In this document: one piece after another, positions 30,101 to 43,524 of the stretch
Layout of the letters: the number at the start of each line of letters is the position of its first letter
Numbering within the stretch: the stretch's first letter is position 1
Source: Eledone cirrhosa
Taxonomy: Eukaryota; Mollusca; Cephalopoda; Octopoda; Eledonidae
DNA length: 64,000 bases
NCBI GenBank assembly: GCA_964016885.1
Contig: OZ024742.1
Span: 12,760,811 to 12,824,810, forward strand
Reading direction: 5' to 3'
Notes under the pieces: generated by a model
Told to the model about the DNA's origin: nothing
The model's database searches: none
Seen by the model: only the letters and a program-made list of their open reading frames with translations
Translations under genes and position numbers: made by a program

Positions 30101-33100
30101 TAAACAGCAGGCAAGCCTTGTAAAGAGCCTCATGTTTGCCATGCCTGATATAGATTATATCTAAACAGCAGGCAAGCCTTGTAAAGGGCCTTATGTTTGC
30201 CATGCCTGATATAGATTACATCTAAACAGAAAGCCTTGTAAAGGGCCTCATGTTTGCCATGCCTGATATAGATTATATCTAAACAGCAGGCAAGCCTTGT
30301 AAAGGGCCTCATGTTTGCCATGCCTGATATAGATTATATCTAAACAGCAGGCAAGCCTTGTAAAGGGCCTCATGTTTGCCATGCCTGATATAGATTATAT
30401 CTAAACAGCAGGCAAGCCTTGTAAAGGGCCTCATGTTTGCCATGCTTGATATAGATTATATCTAAACAGCAGGCAAGCCTTGTAAAGGGCCTCATGTTTG
30501 CCATGCCTGATATATATTACATCTAAACAGCAGGCAAGCCTTGTAAAGAGCCTCATGTTTGCCATGCCTGATATAGATTATATCTAAACAGCAAGCCTTG
30601 TAAAGGGCCTCATGTTTGCCATGCCTGATATAGATTATATCTAAACAGCAAGCCTTGTAAAGGGCCTCATGTTTGCCATGCCTGATATAGATTATATCTA
30701 AACAGCAAGCCTTGTAAAGGGCCTCATGTTTGCCATGCCTGATATAGATTATATCTAAACAGCAGGCAAGCCTTGTAAAGGGCCTCATGTTTGCCATGCC
30801 TGATATAGATTATATCTAAACAGCAAGCCATGTAAACGGCCTCATGTTTGCCATGCCTGATATAGATTATATCTAAACAGCAAGCCTTGTAAAGAGCCTC
30901 ATGTTTGCCATGCCTGATATAGATTATATCTAAACAGCAGGCAAGCCTTGTAAAGGGCCTCATGTTTGCCATGCCTGATATAGATTATATCTAAACAGCA
31001 AGCCTTGTAAAGGGCCTCATGTTTGCCATGCCTGATATAGATTATATCTAAACAGCAAGCCTTGTAAAGAGCCTCATGTTTGCCATGCCTGATATAGATT
31101 ATATCTAAACAGCAAGCCTTGTAAAGGGCCTCATGTTTGCCATGCCTGATATAGATTATATCTAAACAGCAAGCCTTGTAAAGAGCCTCATGTTTGCCAT
31201 GCCTGATATAGATTATATCTAAACAGCAAGCCTTGTAAAGGGCCTCATGTTTGCCATGCCTGATATAGATTATATCTAAACAGCAAGCCTTGTAAAGAGC
31301 CTCATGTTTGCCATGCCTGATATAGATTATATCTAAACAGCAAGCCTTGTAAAGGGCCTCATGTTTGCCATGCCTGATATAGATTATATCTAAACAGCAA
31401 GCCTTGTAAAGGGCCTCATGTTTGCCATGCCTGATATAGATTATATCTAAACAGCAAGCCTTGTAAAGGGCCTCATGTTTGCCATGCCTGATATAGATTA
31501 TATCTAAACAGCAGGCAAGCCTTGTAAAGGGCCTCATGTTTGCCATGCCTGATATAGATTATATCTAAACAGCAGGCAAGCCTTGTAAAGGGCCTCATGT
31601 TTGCCATGCCTGATATAGATTATATCTAAACAGCAAGCCATGTAAAGGGCCTCATGTTTGCCATGCCTGATATAGATTATATCTAAACAGCAAGCCTTGT
31701 AAAGAGCCTCATGTTTGCCATGCCTGATATAGATTATATCTAAACAGCAGGCAAGCCTTGTAAAGGGCCTCATGTTTGCCATGCCTGATATAGATTATAT
31801 CTAAACAGCAAGCCTTGTAAAGGGCCTCATGTTTGCCATGCCTGATATAGATTATACCTAAACAGCCAGCAAGCCTTGTAAAGGGCCTCATGTTTGCCAT
31901 GCCTGATATAGATTATATCTAAACAGCAAGCCTTGTAAAGAGCCTCATGTTTGCCATGCCTGATATAGATTATATCTAAACAGCAAGCCTTGTAAAGGGC
32001 CTCATGTTTGCCATGCCTGATATAGATTATATCTAAACAGCAAGCCTTGTAAAGAGCCTCATGTTTGCCATGCCTGATATAGATTATATCTAAACAGCAA
32101 GCCTTGTAAAGGGCCTCATGTTTGCCATGCCTGATATAGATTATATCTAAACAGCAAGCCTTGTAAAGAGCCTCATGTTTGCCATGCCTGATATAGATTA
32201 TATCTAAACAGCAAGCCTTGTAAAGGGCCTCATGTTTGCCATGCCTGATATAGATTATATCTAAACAGCAAGCCTTGTAAAGAGCCTCATGTTTGTCATG
32301 CCTGATATAGATTACATCTAAACAGCAGGCAAGCCTTGTAAAGAGCCTCATGTTTGCCATGCCTGATATAGATTATATCTAAACAGCAGGCAAGCCTTGT
32401 AAAGGGCCTTATGTTTGCCATGCCTGATATAGATTACATCTAAACAGAAAGCCTTGTAAAGGGCCTCATGTTTGCCATGCCTGATATAGATTATATCTAA
32501 ACAGCAGGCAAGCCTTGTAAAGGGCCTCATGTTTGCCATGCCTGATATAGATTATATCTAAACAGCAGGCAAGCCTTGTAAAGGGCCTCATGTTTGCCAT
32601 GCCTGATATAGATTATATCTAAACAGCAGGCAAGCCTTGTAAAGGGCCTCATGTTTGCCATGCTTGATATAGATTATATCTAAACAGCAGGCAAGCCTTG
32701 TAAAGGGCCTCATGTTTGCCATGCCTGATATAGATTACATCTAAACAGCAGGCAAGCCTTGTAAAGAGCCTCATGTTTGCCATGCCTGATATAGATTATA
32801 TCTAAACAGCAAGCCTTGTAAAGGGCCTCATGTTTGCCATGCCTGATATAGATTATATCTAAACAGCAAGCCTTGTAAAGGGCCTCATGTTTGCCATGCC
32901 TGATATAGATTATATCTAAACAGCAAGCCTTGTAAAGGGCCTCATGTTTGCCATGCCTGATATAGATTATATCTAAACAGCAGGCAAGCCTTGTAAAGGG
33001 CCTCATGTTTGCCATGCCTGATATAGATTATATCTAAACAGCAAGCCATGTAAACGGCCTCATGTTTGCCATGCCTGATATAGATTATATCTAAACAGCA

Positions 33101-36100
33101 AGCCTTGTAAAGAGCCTCATGTTTGCCATGCCTGATATAGATTATATCTAAACAGCAGGCAAGCCTTGTAAAGGGCCTCATGTTTGCCATGCCTGATGTA
33201 GATTATATCTAAACAGCAAGCCTTGTAAAGGGCCTCATGTTTGCCATGCCTGATATAGATTATATCTAAACAGCAAGCCTTGTAAAGAGCCTCATGTTTG
33301 CCATGCCTGATATAGATTATATCTAAACAGCAAGCCTTGTAAAGGGCCTCATGTTTGCCATGCCTGATATAGATTATATCTAAACAGCAAGCCTTGTAAA
33401 GAGCCTCATGTTTGCCATGCCTGATATAGATTATATCTAAACAGCAAGCCTTGTAAAGGGCCTCATGTTTGCCATGCCTGATATAGATTATATCTAAACA
33501 GCAAGCCTTGTAAAGAGCCTCATGTTTGCCATGCCTGATATAGATTATATCTAAACAGCAAGCCTTGTAAAGGGCCTCATGTTTGCCATGCCTGATATAG
33601 ATTATATCTAAACAGCAAGCCTTGTAAAGGGCCTCATGTTTGCCATGCCTGATATAGATTATATCTAAACAGCAAGCCTTGTAAAGGGCCTCATGTTTGC
33701 CATGCCTGATATAGATTATATCTAAACAGCAGGCAAGCCTTGTAAAGGGCCTCATGTTTGCCATGCCTGATATAGATTATATCTAAACAGCAGGCAAGCC
33801 TTGTAAAGGGCCTCATGTTTGCCATGCCTGATATAGATTATATCTAAACAGCAAGCCATGTAAAGGGCCTCATGTTTGCCATGCCTGATATAGATTATAT
33901 CTAAACAGCAAGCCTTGTAAAGAGCCTCATGGTTGCCATGCCTGATATAGATTATATCTAAACAGCAGGCAAGCCTTGTAAAGGGCCTCATGTTTGCCAT
34001 GCCTGATATAGATTATATCTAAACAGCAAGCCTTGTAAAGGGCCTCATGTTTGCCATGCCTGATATAGATTATATCTAAACAGCAAGCCTTGTAAAGAGC
34101 CTCATGTTTGCCATGCTTGATATAGATTATATCTAAACAGCAAGCCTTGTAAAGGGTCTCATGTTTGCCATGCCTGATATAGATTATATCTAAACCGCAA
34201 GCCTTGTAAAGAGCCTCATGTTTGCCATGCCTGATATAGATTATATCTAAACAGCAAGCCTTGTAAAGGGCCTCATGTTTGCCATGCCTGATATAGATTA
34301 CATCTAAACAGCAAGCCTTGTAAAGGGCCTCATGTTTGCCATGCCTGATATAGATTATATCTAAACAGCAGGCAAGCCTTGTAAAGGGCCTCATGTTTGC
34401 CATGCCTGATATAGATTATATCTAAACAGCAGGCAAGCCTTGTAAAGGGCCTCATGTTTGCCATGCCTGATATAGATTATATCTAAACAGCAAGCCATGT
34501 AAAGGGCCTCATGTTTGCCATGCCTGATATAGATTATATCTAAACAGCAAGCCTTGTAAAGAGCCTCATGTTTGCCATGCCTGATATAGATTATATCTAA
34601 ACAGCAGGCAAGCCTTGTAAAGGGCCTCATGTTTGCCATGCCTGATATAGATTATATCTAAACAGCAAGCCTTGTAAAGGGCCTCATGTTTGCCATGCCT
34701 GATATAGATTATATCTAAACAGCCAGCAAGCCTTGTAAAGGGCCTCATGTTTGCCATGCCTGATATAGATTATATCTAAACAGCAAGCCTTGTAAAGAGC
34801 CTCATGTTTGCCATGCCTGATATAGATTATATCTAAACAGCAAGCCTTGTAAAGGGCCTCATGTTTGCCATGCCTGATATAGATTATATCTAAACAGCAA
34901 GCCTTGTAAAGAGCCTCATGTTTGCCATGCCTGATATAGATTATATCTAAACAGCAAGCCTTGTAAAGGGCCTCATGTTTGCCATGCCTGATATAGATTA
35001 TATCTAAACAGCAAGCCTTGTAAAGAGCCTCATGTTTGCCATGCCTGATATAGATTATATCTAAACAGCAAGCCTTGTAAAGGGCCTCATGTTTGCCATG
35101 CCTGATATAGATTATATCTAAACAGCAAGCCTTGTAAAGAGCCTCATGTTTGCCATGCCTGATATAGATTACATCTAAACAGCAGGCAAGCCTTGTAAAG
35201 AGCCTCATGTTTGCCATGCCTGATATAGATTATATCTAAACAGCAGGCAAGCCTTGTAAAGGGCCTTATGTTTGCCATGCCTGATATAGATTACATCTAA
35301 ACAGAAAGCCTTGTAAAGGGCCTCATGTTTGCCATGCCTGATATAGATTATATCTAAACAGCAGGCAAGCCTTGTAAAGGGCCTCATGTTTGCCATGCCT
35401 GATATAGATTATATCTAAACAGCAGGCAAGCCTTGTAAAGGGCCTCATGTTTGCCATGCCTGATATAGATTATATCTAAACAGCAGGCAAGCCTTGTAAA
35501 GGGCCTCATGTTTGCCATGCTTGATATAGATTATATCTAAACAGCAGGCAAGCCTTGTAAAGGGCCTCATGTTTGCCATGCCTGATATAGATTACATCTA
35601 AACAGCAGGCAAGCCTTGTAAAGAGCCTCATGTTTGCCATGCCTGATATAGATTATATCTAAACAGCAAGCCTTGTAAAGGGCCTCATGTTTGCCATGCC
35701 TGATATAGATTATATCTAAACAGCAAGCCTTGTAAAGGGCCTCATGTTTGCCATGCCTGATATAGATTATATCTAAACAGCAAGCCTTGTAAAGGGCCTC
35801 ATGTTTGCCATGCCTGATATAGATTATATCTAAACAGCAGGCAAGCCTTGTAAAGGGCCTCATGTTTGCCATGCCTGATATAGATTATATCTAAACAGCA
35901 AGCCATGTAAACGGCCTCATGTTTGCCATGCCTGATATAGATTATATCTAAACAGCAAGCCTTGTAAAGAGCCTCATGTTTGCCATGCCTGATATAGATT
36001 ATATCTAAACAGCAGGCAAGCCTTGTAAAGGGCCTCATGTTTGCCATGCCTGATATAGATTATATCTAAACAGCAAGCCTTGTAAAGGGCCTCATGTTTG

Positions 36101-38990
36101 CCATGCCTGATATAGATTATATCTAAACAGCAAGCCTTGTAAAGAGCCTCATGTTTGCCATGCCTGATATAGATTATATCTAAACAGCAAGCCTTGTAAA
36201 GGGCCTCATGTTTGCCATGCCTGATATAGATTATATCTAAACAGCAAGCCTTGTAAAGAGCCTCATGTTTGCCATGCCTGATATAGATTATATCTAAACA
36301 GCAAGCCTTGTAAAGGGCCTCATGTTTGCCATGCCTGATATAGATTATATCTAAACAGCAAGCCTTGTAAAGAGCCTCATGTTTGCCATGCCTGATATAG
36401 ATTATATCTAAACAGCAAGCCTTGTAAAGGGCCTCATGTTTGCCATGCCTGATATAGATTATATCTAAACAGCAAGCCTTGTAAAGGGCCTCATGTTTGC
36501 CATGCCTGATATAGATTATATCTAAACAGCAAGCCTTGTAAAGGGCCTCATGTTTGCCATGCCTGATATAGATTATATCTAAACAGCAGGCAAGCCTTGT
36601 AAAGGGCCTCATGTTTGCCATGCCTGATATAGATTATATCTAAACAGCAGGCAAGCCTTGTAAAGGGCCTCATGTTTGCCATGCCTGATATAGATTATAT
36701 CTAAACAGCAAGCCATGTAAAGGGCCTCATGTTTGCCATGCCTGATATAGATTATATCTAAACAGCAAGCCTTGTAAAGAGCCTCATGTTTGCCATGCCT
36801 GATATAGATTATATCTAAACAGCAGGCAAGCCTTGTAAAGGGCCTCATGTTTGCCATGCCTGATATAGATTATATCTAAACAGCAAGCCTTGTAAAGGGC
36901 CTCATGTTTGCCATGCCTGATATAGATTATATCTAAACAGCAAGCCTTGTAAAGAGCCTCATGTTTGCCATGCTTGATATAGATTATATCTAAACAGCAA
37001 GCCTTGTAAAGGGTCTCATGTTTGCCATGCCTGATATAGATTATATCTAAACAGCAAGCCTTGTAAAGAGCCTCATGTTTGCCATGCCTGATATAGATTA
37101 TATCTAAACAGCAAGCCTTGTAAAGGGCCTCATGTTTGCCATGCCTGATATAGATTACATCTAAACAGCAAGCCTTGTAAAGGGCCTCATGTTTGCCATG
37201 CCTGATATAGATTATATCTAAACAGCAGGCAAGCCTTGTAAAGGGCCTCATGTTTGCCATGCCTGATATAGATTACATCTAAACAGCAGGCAAGCCTTGT
37301 AAAGAGCCTCATGTTTGCCATGCCTGATATAGATTATATCTAAACAGCAAGCCTTGTAAAGGGCCTCATGTTTGCCATGCCTGATATAGATTATATCTAA
37401 ACATCAAGCCTTGTAAAGGGCCTCATGTTTGCCATGCCTGATATAGATTATATCTAAACAGCAAGCCTTGTAAAGGGCCTCATGTTTGCCATGCCTGATA
37501 TAGATTATATCTAAACAGCAGGCAAGCCTTGTAAAGGGCCTCATGTTTGCCATGCCTGATATAGATTATATCTAAACAGCAAGCCATGTAAACGGCCTCA
37601 TGTTTGCCATGCCTGATATAGATTATATCTAAACAGCAAGCCTTGTAAAGGGCCTCATGTTTGCCATGCCTGATATAGATTATTTCTAAACAGCAAGCCT
37701 TGTAAAGGGCCTCATGTTTGCCATGCCTGATATAGATTATATCTAAACAGCAAGCCTTGTAAAGAGCCTCATGTTTGCCATGCCTGATATAGATTATATC
37801 TAAACAGCAAGCCTTGTAAAGGGCCTCATGTTTGCCATGCCTGATATAGATTATATCTAAACAGCAAGCCTTGTAAAGAGCCTCATGTTTGCCATGCCTG
37901 ATATAGATTATATCTAAACAGCAAGCCTTGTAAAGGGCCTCATGTTTGCCATGCCTGATATAGATTATATCTAATCAGCAAACCTTGTAAAGAGCCTCAT
38001 GTTTGCCATGCCTGATATAGATTATATCTAAACAGCAAGCCTTGTAAAGGGCCTCATGTTTGCCATGCCTGATATAGATTATATCTAAACAGCAAGCCTT
38101 GTAAAGAGCCTCATGTTTGCCATGCCTGATATAGATTATATCTAAACAGCAAGCCTTGTAAAGGGCCTCATGTTTGCCATGCCTGATATAGATTATATCT
38201 AAACAGCAAGCCTTGTAAAGGGCCTCATGTTTGCCATGCCTGATATAGATTATATCTAAACAGCAGGCAAGCCTTGTAAAGGGCCTCATGTTTGCCATGC
38301 CTGATATAGATTATATCTAGACAGCAGGCAAGCCTTGTAAAGGGCCTCATGTTTGCCATGCCTGATATAGATTATATCTAAACAGCAAGCCATGTAAAGG
38401 GCCTCATGTTTGCCATGCCTGATATAGATTATATCTAAACAGCAAGCCTTGTAAAGAGCCTCATGTTTGCCATGCCTGATATAGATTATATCTAAACAGC
38501 AGGCAAGCCTTGTAAAGGGCCTCATGTTTGCCATGCCTGATATAGATTATATCTAAACAGCAAGCCTTGTAAAGGGCCTCATGTTTGCCATGCCTGATAT
38601 AGATTATATCTAAACAGCAAGCCTTGTAAAGAGCCTCATGTTTGCCATGCCTGATATAGATTATATCTAAACAGCAAGCCTTGTAAAGGGCCTCATGTTT
38701 GCCATGCCTGATATAGATTATATCTAAACAGCAAGCCTTGTAAAGGGCCTCATGTTTGCCATGCCTGATATAGATTATATCTAAACAGCAAGCCTTGTAA
38801 AGAGCCTCATGTTTGCCATGCCTGATATAGATTACATCTAAACAGCAGGCAAGCCTTGTAAAGAGCCTCATGTTTGCCATGCCTGATATAGATTATATCT
38901 AAACAGCAGGCAAGCCTTGTAAAGGGCCTCATGTTTGCCATGCCTGATATAGATTACATCTAAACCGCAAGCCTTGTAAAGGGCCTCATG
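15151..38990. repeat. Satellite HOR family C (nine landmark copies)
   Basis: The landmark is the alternative 61-bp monomer 'acagCCAGcaagcc'. It occurs at 15451, 17852, 21360, 23521, 25681, 28595, 29645, 31863 and 34720, so the spacings are 2401, 3508, 2161, 2160, 2914, 1050, 2218 and 2857 bp. Nearly all are sums of 57 and 61: 2218 = 25x57 + 13x61, 2857 = 2218 + 639, and 2914 = 2857 + 57. The 2160 spacing is 2161 minus a one-base deletion near 24557 (ccatgcttatatag). A 639-bp sub-block (8x57 + 3x61) is duplicated in the longer copies, for example 27627-28265 and 33752-34390. The monomer 'acagAAAgcc' follows each landmark by about 570-590 bp. Confidence 0.9.
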
Positions 38991-40750
38991 TTTGCCATGC
39001 CTGATATAGATTATATCTAAACAGCAGGCAAGCCTTGTAAAGGGCCTCATGTTTGCCATGCCTGATATAGATTATATCTAAACAGCAAGCCTTGTAAAGA
39101 GCCTCATGTTTGCCATGCCTGATATAGATTATATCTAAACAGCAAACTTGTAAAGAGCCTCATGTTTACCATGCCTGATATAGATTATATCTAAACATCA
39201 AGCCCTGTAAAGGGCCTCATGTTTGCCATGCCTGATATTGATTATATCTAAACAGCAAGCCTTGTAAAGGGCCTCATGTTTGCCATGCCTGATATAGATT
39301 ATATCTAAACAGCAAGCCTTGTAAAGAGCCTCATGTTTGCCATGCCTGATATAGATTATATCTAAACAGCAAGCCTTGTAAAGGGCCTCATGTTTGCCAT
39401 GCCTGATATAGATTATATCTAAACAGCAGGCAAGCCTTGTAAAGAGCCTCATGTTTGCCATGCCTGATATAGATTATATTTAAACAGCAGGCAAGCCTTG
39501 TAAAGAGCCTCATGTTTGCCATGCCTGATATAGATTATATCTAAACAGCAGGCAAGCCTTGTAAAGGGCCTCATGTTTGCCATGCCTGATATAGATTATA
39601 TCTAAACAGCAGGCAAGCCTTGTAAAGGGCCTCATGTTTGCCATGCCTGATATAGATTATATCTAAACAGCAAGCCTTGTAAAGGGCCTCATGTTTGCCA
39701 TGCCTGATATAGATTACATCTAAACAGCAGGCAAGCCTTGTAAAGAGCCTCATGTTTGCCATGCCTGATATAGATTATATCTAAACAGCAAGCCTTGTAA
39801 AGGGCCTTATGTTTGCCATGTCTGATCTAGATTACATCTAAACAGCAGGCAAGCCTTGTAAAGGGCCTCATGTTTGCCATGCCTGATATAGATTATATCT
39901 AAACAGCAGGCAAGCCTTGTAAAGGGCCTCATGTTTGCCATGCCTGATATAGATTATATCTAAACAGCAGGCAAGCCTTGTAAAGGGCCTCATGTTTGCC
40001 ATGCCTGATATAGATTATATCTAAACAGCAGGCAAACCTTGTAAAGGGCCTCATGTTTGCCATGCCTGATATAGATTACATCTAAACAGCAGGCAAGCCT
40101 TCTAAAGGGCCTTTTGTTTGCCATGCCTGATATAGATTACATCTAAACAGCAGGCAAGCCTTGTAAAGAGCCTCATGTTTGCCATGCCTGATATAGATTA
40201 TATCTAAACAGCAGGCAAGCCTTGTAAAGGGCCTCATGTTTGCCATGCCTGATATAGATTATATCTAAACAGCAGGCAAGCCTTGTAAAGAGCCTCATGT
40301 TTGCCATGCCTGATATAGATTATATCTAAACAGCAGACAAGCCTTGTAAAGGGCCTCATGTTTGCCATGCCTGATATAGATTATATCTAAACAGCAGGCA
40401 AGCCTTGTAAAGGGCCTCATGTTTGCCATGCCTGATATAGATTACATCTAAACAGCAGGCAAGCCTTGTAAAGAGCCTCATGTTTGCCATGCCTGATATA
40501 GATTATATCTAAACAGCAAGCCTTGTAAAGGGCCTCATGTTTGCCATGCCTGATATAGATTATATCTAAACAGCAAGCCTTGTAAAGGGCCTCATGTTTG
40601 CCATGCCTGATATAGATTATATCTAAACAGCAAGCCTTGTAAAGGGCCTCATGTTTGCCATGCCTGATATAGATTATATCTAAACAGCAAGCCTTGTAAA
40701 GGGCCTCATGTTTGCCATGCCTGATATAGATTATATCCAAAACAGCAGGC
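38991..40750. repeat. Satellite HOR family B-like block displaced 25 kb
   Basis: This block carries the B-family diagnostic variants in the same order as 9,850-11,300: 'catgtttaccatgcc' near 39163, 'gatattgatt' near 39233, a 'tatatttaaac' monomer near 39475, 'ggcaaacc' near 40031, and 'ccttctaaagggccttttg' near 40097. It sits between two C-type stretches, so B-type sequence was copied or moved within the array. Private differences include 'gatctagatt' near 39825, 'cagcagacaag' near 40335, and 'tatatccaaaacag' near 40733, which adds one base. Confidence 0.82.
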
Positions 40751-43367
40751 AAGCCTTGTAAAGGGCCTCATGTTTGCCATGCCTGATATAGATTATATCT
40801 AAACAGCAAGCCATGTAAACGGCCTCATGTTTGCCATGCCTGATATAGATTATATCTAAACAGCAAGCCTTGTAAAGAGCCTCATGTTTGCCATGCCTGA
40901 TATAGATTATATCTAAACAGCAGGCAAGCCTTGTAAAGGGCCTCATGTTTGCCATGCCTGATATAGATTATATCTAAACAGCAAGCCTTGTAAAGGGCCT
41001 CATGTTTGCCATGCCTGATATAGATTATATCTAAACAGCAAGCCTTGTAAAGAGCCTCATGTTTGCCATGCCTGATATAGATTATATCTAAACAGCAAGC
41101 CTTGTAAAGGGCCTCATGTTTGCCATGCCTGATATAGATTATATCTAAACAGCAAGCCTTGTAAAGAGCCTCATGTTTGCCATGCCTGATATAGATTATA
41201 TCTAAACAGCAAGCCTTGTAAAGGGCCTCATGTTTGCCATGCCTGATATAGATTATATCTAAACAGCAAGCCTTGTAAAGGGCCTCATGTTTGCCATGCC
41301 TGATATAGATTATATCTAAACAGCAAGCCTTGTAAAGGGCCTCATGTTTGCCATGCCTGATATAGATTATATCTAAACAGCAGGCAAGCCTTGTAAAGGG
41401 CCTCATGTTTGCCATGCCTGATATAGATTATATCTAAACAGCAGGCAAGCCTTGTAAAGGGCCTCATGTTTGCCATGCCTGATATAGATTATATCTAAAC
41501 AGCAAGCCATGTAAAGGGCCTCATGTTTGCCATGCCTGATATAGATTATATCTAAACAGCAAGCCTTGTAAAGAGCCTCATGTTTGCCATGCCTGATATA
41601 GATTATATCTAAACAGCAGGCAAGCCTTGTAAAGGGCCTCATGTTTGCCATGCCTGATATAGATTATATCTAACAGCAAGCCTTGTAAAGGGCCTCATGT
41701 TTGCCATGCCTGATATAGATTATATCTAAACAGCAAGCCTTGTAAAGAGCCTCATGTTTGCCATGCCTGATATAGATTATATCTAAACAGCAAGCCTTGT
41801 AAAGGGCCTCATGTTTGCCATGCCTGATATAGATTATATCTAAACAGCAAGCCTTGTAAAGAGCCTCATGTTTGCCATGCCTGATATAGATTATATCTAA
41901 ACAGCAAGCCTTGTAAAGGGCCTCATGTTTGCCATGCCTGATATAGATTATATCTAAACAGCAAGCCTTGTAAAGAGCCTCATGTTTGCCATGCCTGATA
42001 TAGATTATATCTAAACAGCAAGCCTTGTAAAGGGCCTCATGTTTGCCATGCCTGATATAGATTATATCTAAACAGCAAGCCTTGTAAAGAGCCTCATGTT
42101 TGCCATGCCTGATATAGATTATATCTAAACAGCAAGCCTTGTAAAGGGCCTCATGTTTGCCATGCCTGATATAGATTATATCTAAACAGCAAGCCTTGTA
42201 AAGGGCCTCATGTTTGCCATGCCTGATATAGATTATATCTAAACAGCAGGCAAGCCTTGTAAAGGGCCTCATGTTTGCCATGCCTGATATAGATTATATC
42301 TAAACAGCAGGCAAGCCTTGTAAAGGGCCTCATGTTTGCCATGCCTGATATAGATTATATCTAAACAGCAAGCCATGTAAAGGGCCTCATGTTTGCCATG
42401 CCTGATATAGATTATATCTAAACAGCAAGCCTTGTAAAGAGCCTCATGTTTGCCATGCCTGATATAGATTATATCTAAACAGCAGGCAAGCCTTGTAAAG
42501 GGCCTCATGTTTGCCATGCCTGATATAGATTATATCTAAACAGCAAGCCTTGTAAAGGGCCTCATGTTTGCCATGCCTGATATAGATTAAATCTAAACAG
42601 CAAGCCTTGTAAAGAGCCTCATGTTTGCCATGCCTGATATAGATTATATCTAAACAGCAAGCCTTGTAAAGGGCCTCATGTTTGCCATGCCTGATATAGA
42701 TTATATCTAAACAGCAAGCCTTGTAAAGAGCCTCATGTTTGCCATGCCTGATATAGATTATATCTAAACAGCAAGCCTTGTAAAGGGCCTCATGTTTGCC
42801 ATGCCTGATATAGATTATATCTAAACAGCAGGCAAGCCTTGTAAAGGGCCTCATGTTTGCCATGCCTGATATAGATTATATCTAAACAGCAAGCCTTGTA
42901 AAGAGCCTCATGTTTGCCATGCCTGATATAGATTATATCTAAACAGCAAGCCTTGTAAAGGGCCTCATGTTTGCCATGCCTGATATAGATTATATCTAAA
43001 CAGCAGGCCTTGTAAAGGGCCTCATGTTTGCCATGCCTGATATAGATTATATCTAAACAGCAAGCCTTGTAAAGGGCCTCATGTTTGCCATGCCTGATAT
43101 AGATTATATCTAAACAGCAAGCCTTGTAAAGGGCCTCATGTTTGCCATGCCTGATATAGATTATATCTAAACAGCAAGCCTTGTAAAGGGCCTCATGTTT
43201 GCCATGCCTGATATAGATTATATCTAAACAGCAGGCAAGCCTTGTAAAGGGCCTCATGTTTGCCATGCCTGATATAGATTATATCTAAACAGCAGGCAGG
43301 CCTTGTAAAGGGCCTCATGTTTGCCATGCCTGATATAGATTATATCTAAACAGCAGGCAAGCCTTGT
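40751..43367. repeat. Satellite, terminal C-like segment and right array edge
   Basis: C-like arrangement of monomers with the 'agccatgtaaacgg' marker near 40811 and an 'agccatgtaaaggg' marker near 41509, but without the 'acagCCAG' landmark. Near the edge the order simplifies, and the last monomers are 61-bp forms, one carrying 'caggcaggcc'. The array stops within a monomer at 43367 and passes directly into AT-rich unique sequence. Confidence 0.85.
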
Positions 43368-43524
43368 TTTCTTTAATGCAGTTTCGAGTCCATCTCAATC
43401 TCAATGAATCCCGTCTCATTTTTATGATGTCGATACTTTTTAATTATTGTTGGTAACGTCTTTTGGTTATATATTCAGCTAATGAATCAGGAATACATAT
43501 ATCATATAGATATATAAAGGTGAC
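43368..43524. other. Short unique AT-rich spacer
   Basis: First non-repetitive sequence to the right of the satellite. It holds no convincing reading frame, RNA gene or known repeat that I can recognise. Confidence 0.6.

Larger units (their letters stand above)
1..43367. repeat. Giant 57/61-bp satellite array with higher-order structure
   Basis: Uninterrupted head-to-tail tandem array that begins before the window and ends at a sharp edge in 'gccttgt|tttcttt'. The basic monomer is 57 bp (from 'aagccttgtaaa' to 'tctaaacagc'). A second form of 61 bp carries four extra bases (cagCAGGcaagcc, or cagCCAGcaagcc). About 745 monomers are present, differing by only a few substitutions. A G/A difference (aaaGGGcc versus aaaGAGcc) often alternates from monomer to monomer, giving a 114-bp dimer. 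Each monomer holds a small inverted repeat, GATATA-gat-TATATC. In one minus-strand frame the 57-bp unit has no stop, so it reads as a 19-residue repeat (CLDIIYIRHGKHEALYKAC). Every 61-bp unit shifts the frame into a TGA. I see no unrelated sequence inside the array. Whether it is centromeric, heterochromatic or elsewhere cannot be told from sequence. Confidence 0.97.

Noticed and set aside
1..43300. About one hundred minus-strand reading frames of 60-292 codons rich in the CLDIIYIRHGKHEALYKAC repeat
   Set aside because: They follow from the 57-bp repeat length and the lack of a stop in one frame. Each begins and ends at a 61-bp monomer, and nothing outside the repeat is encoded.
1..43367. CRISPR-like regularity
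   Set aside because: Units abut each other with no unique spacers, and the other features of the window are eukaryotic.
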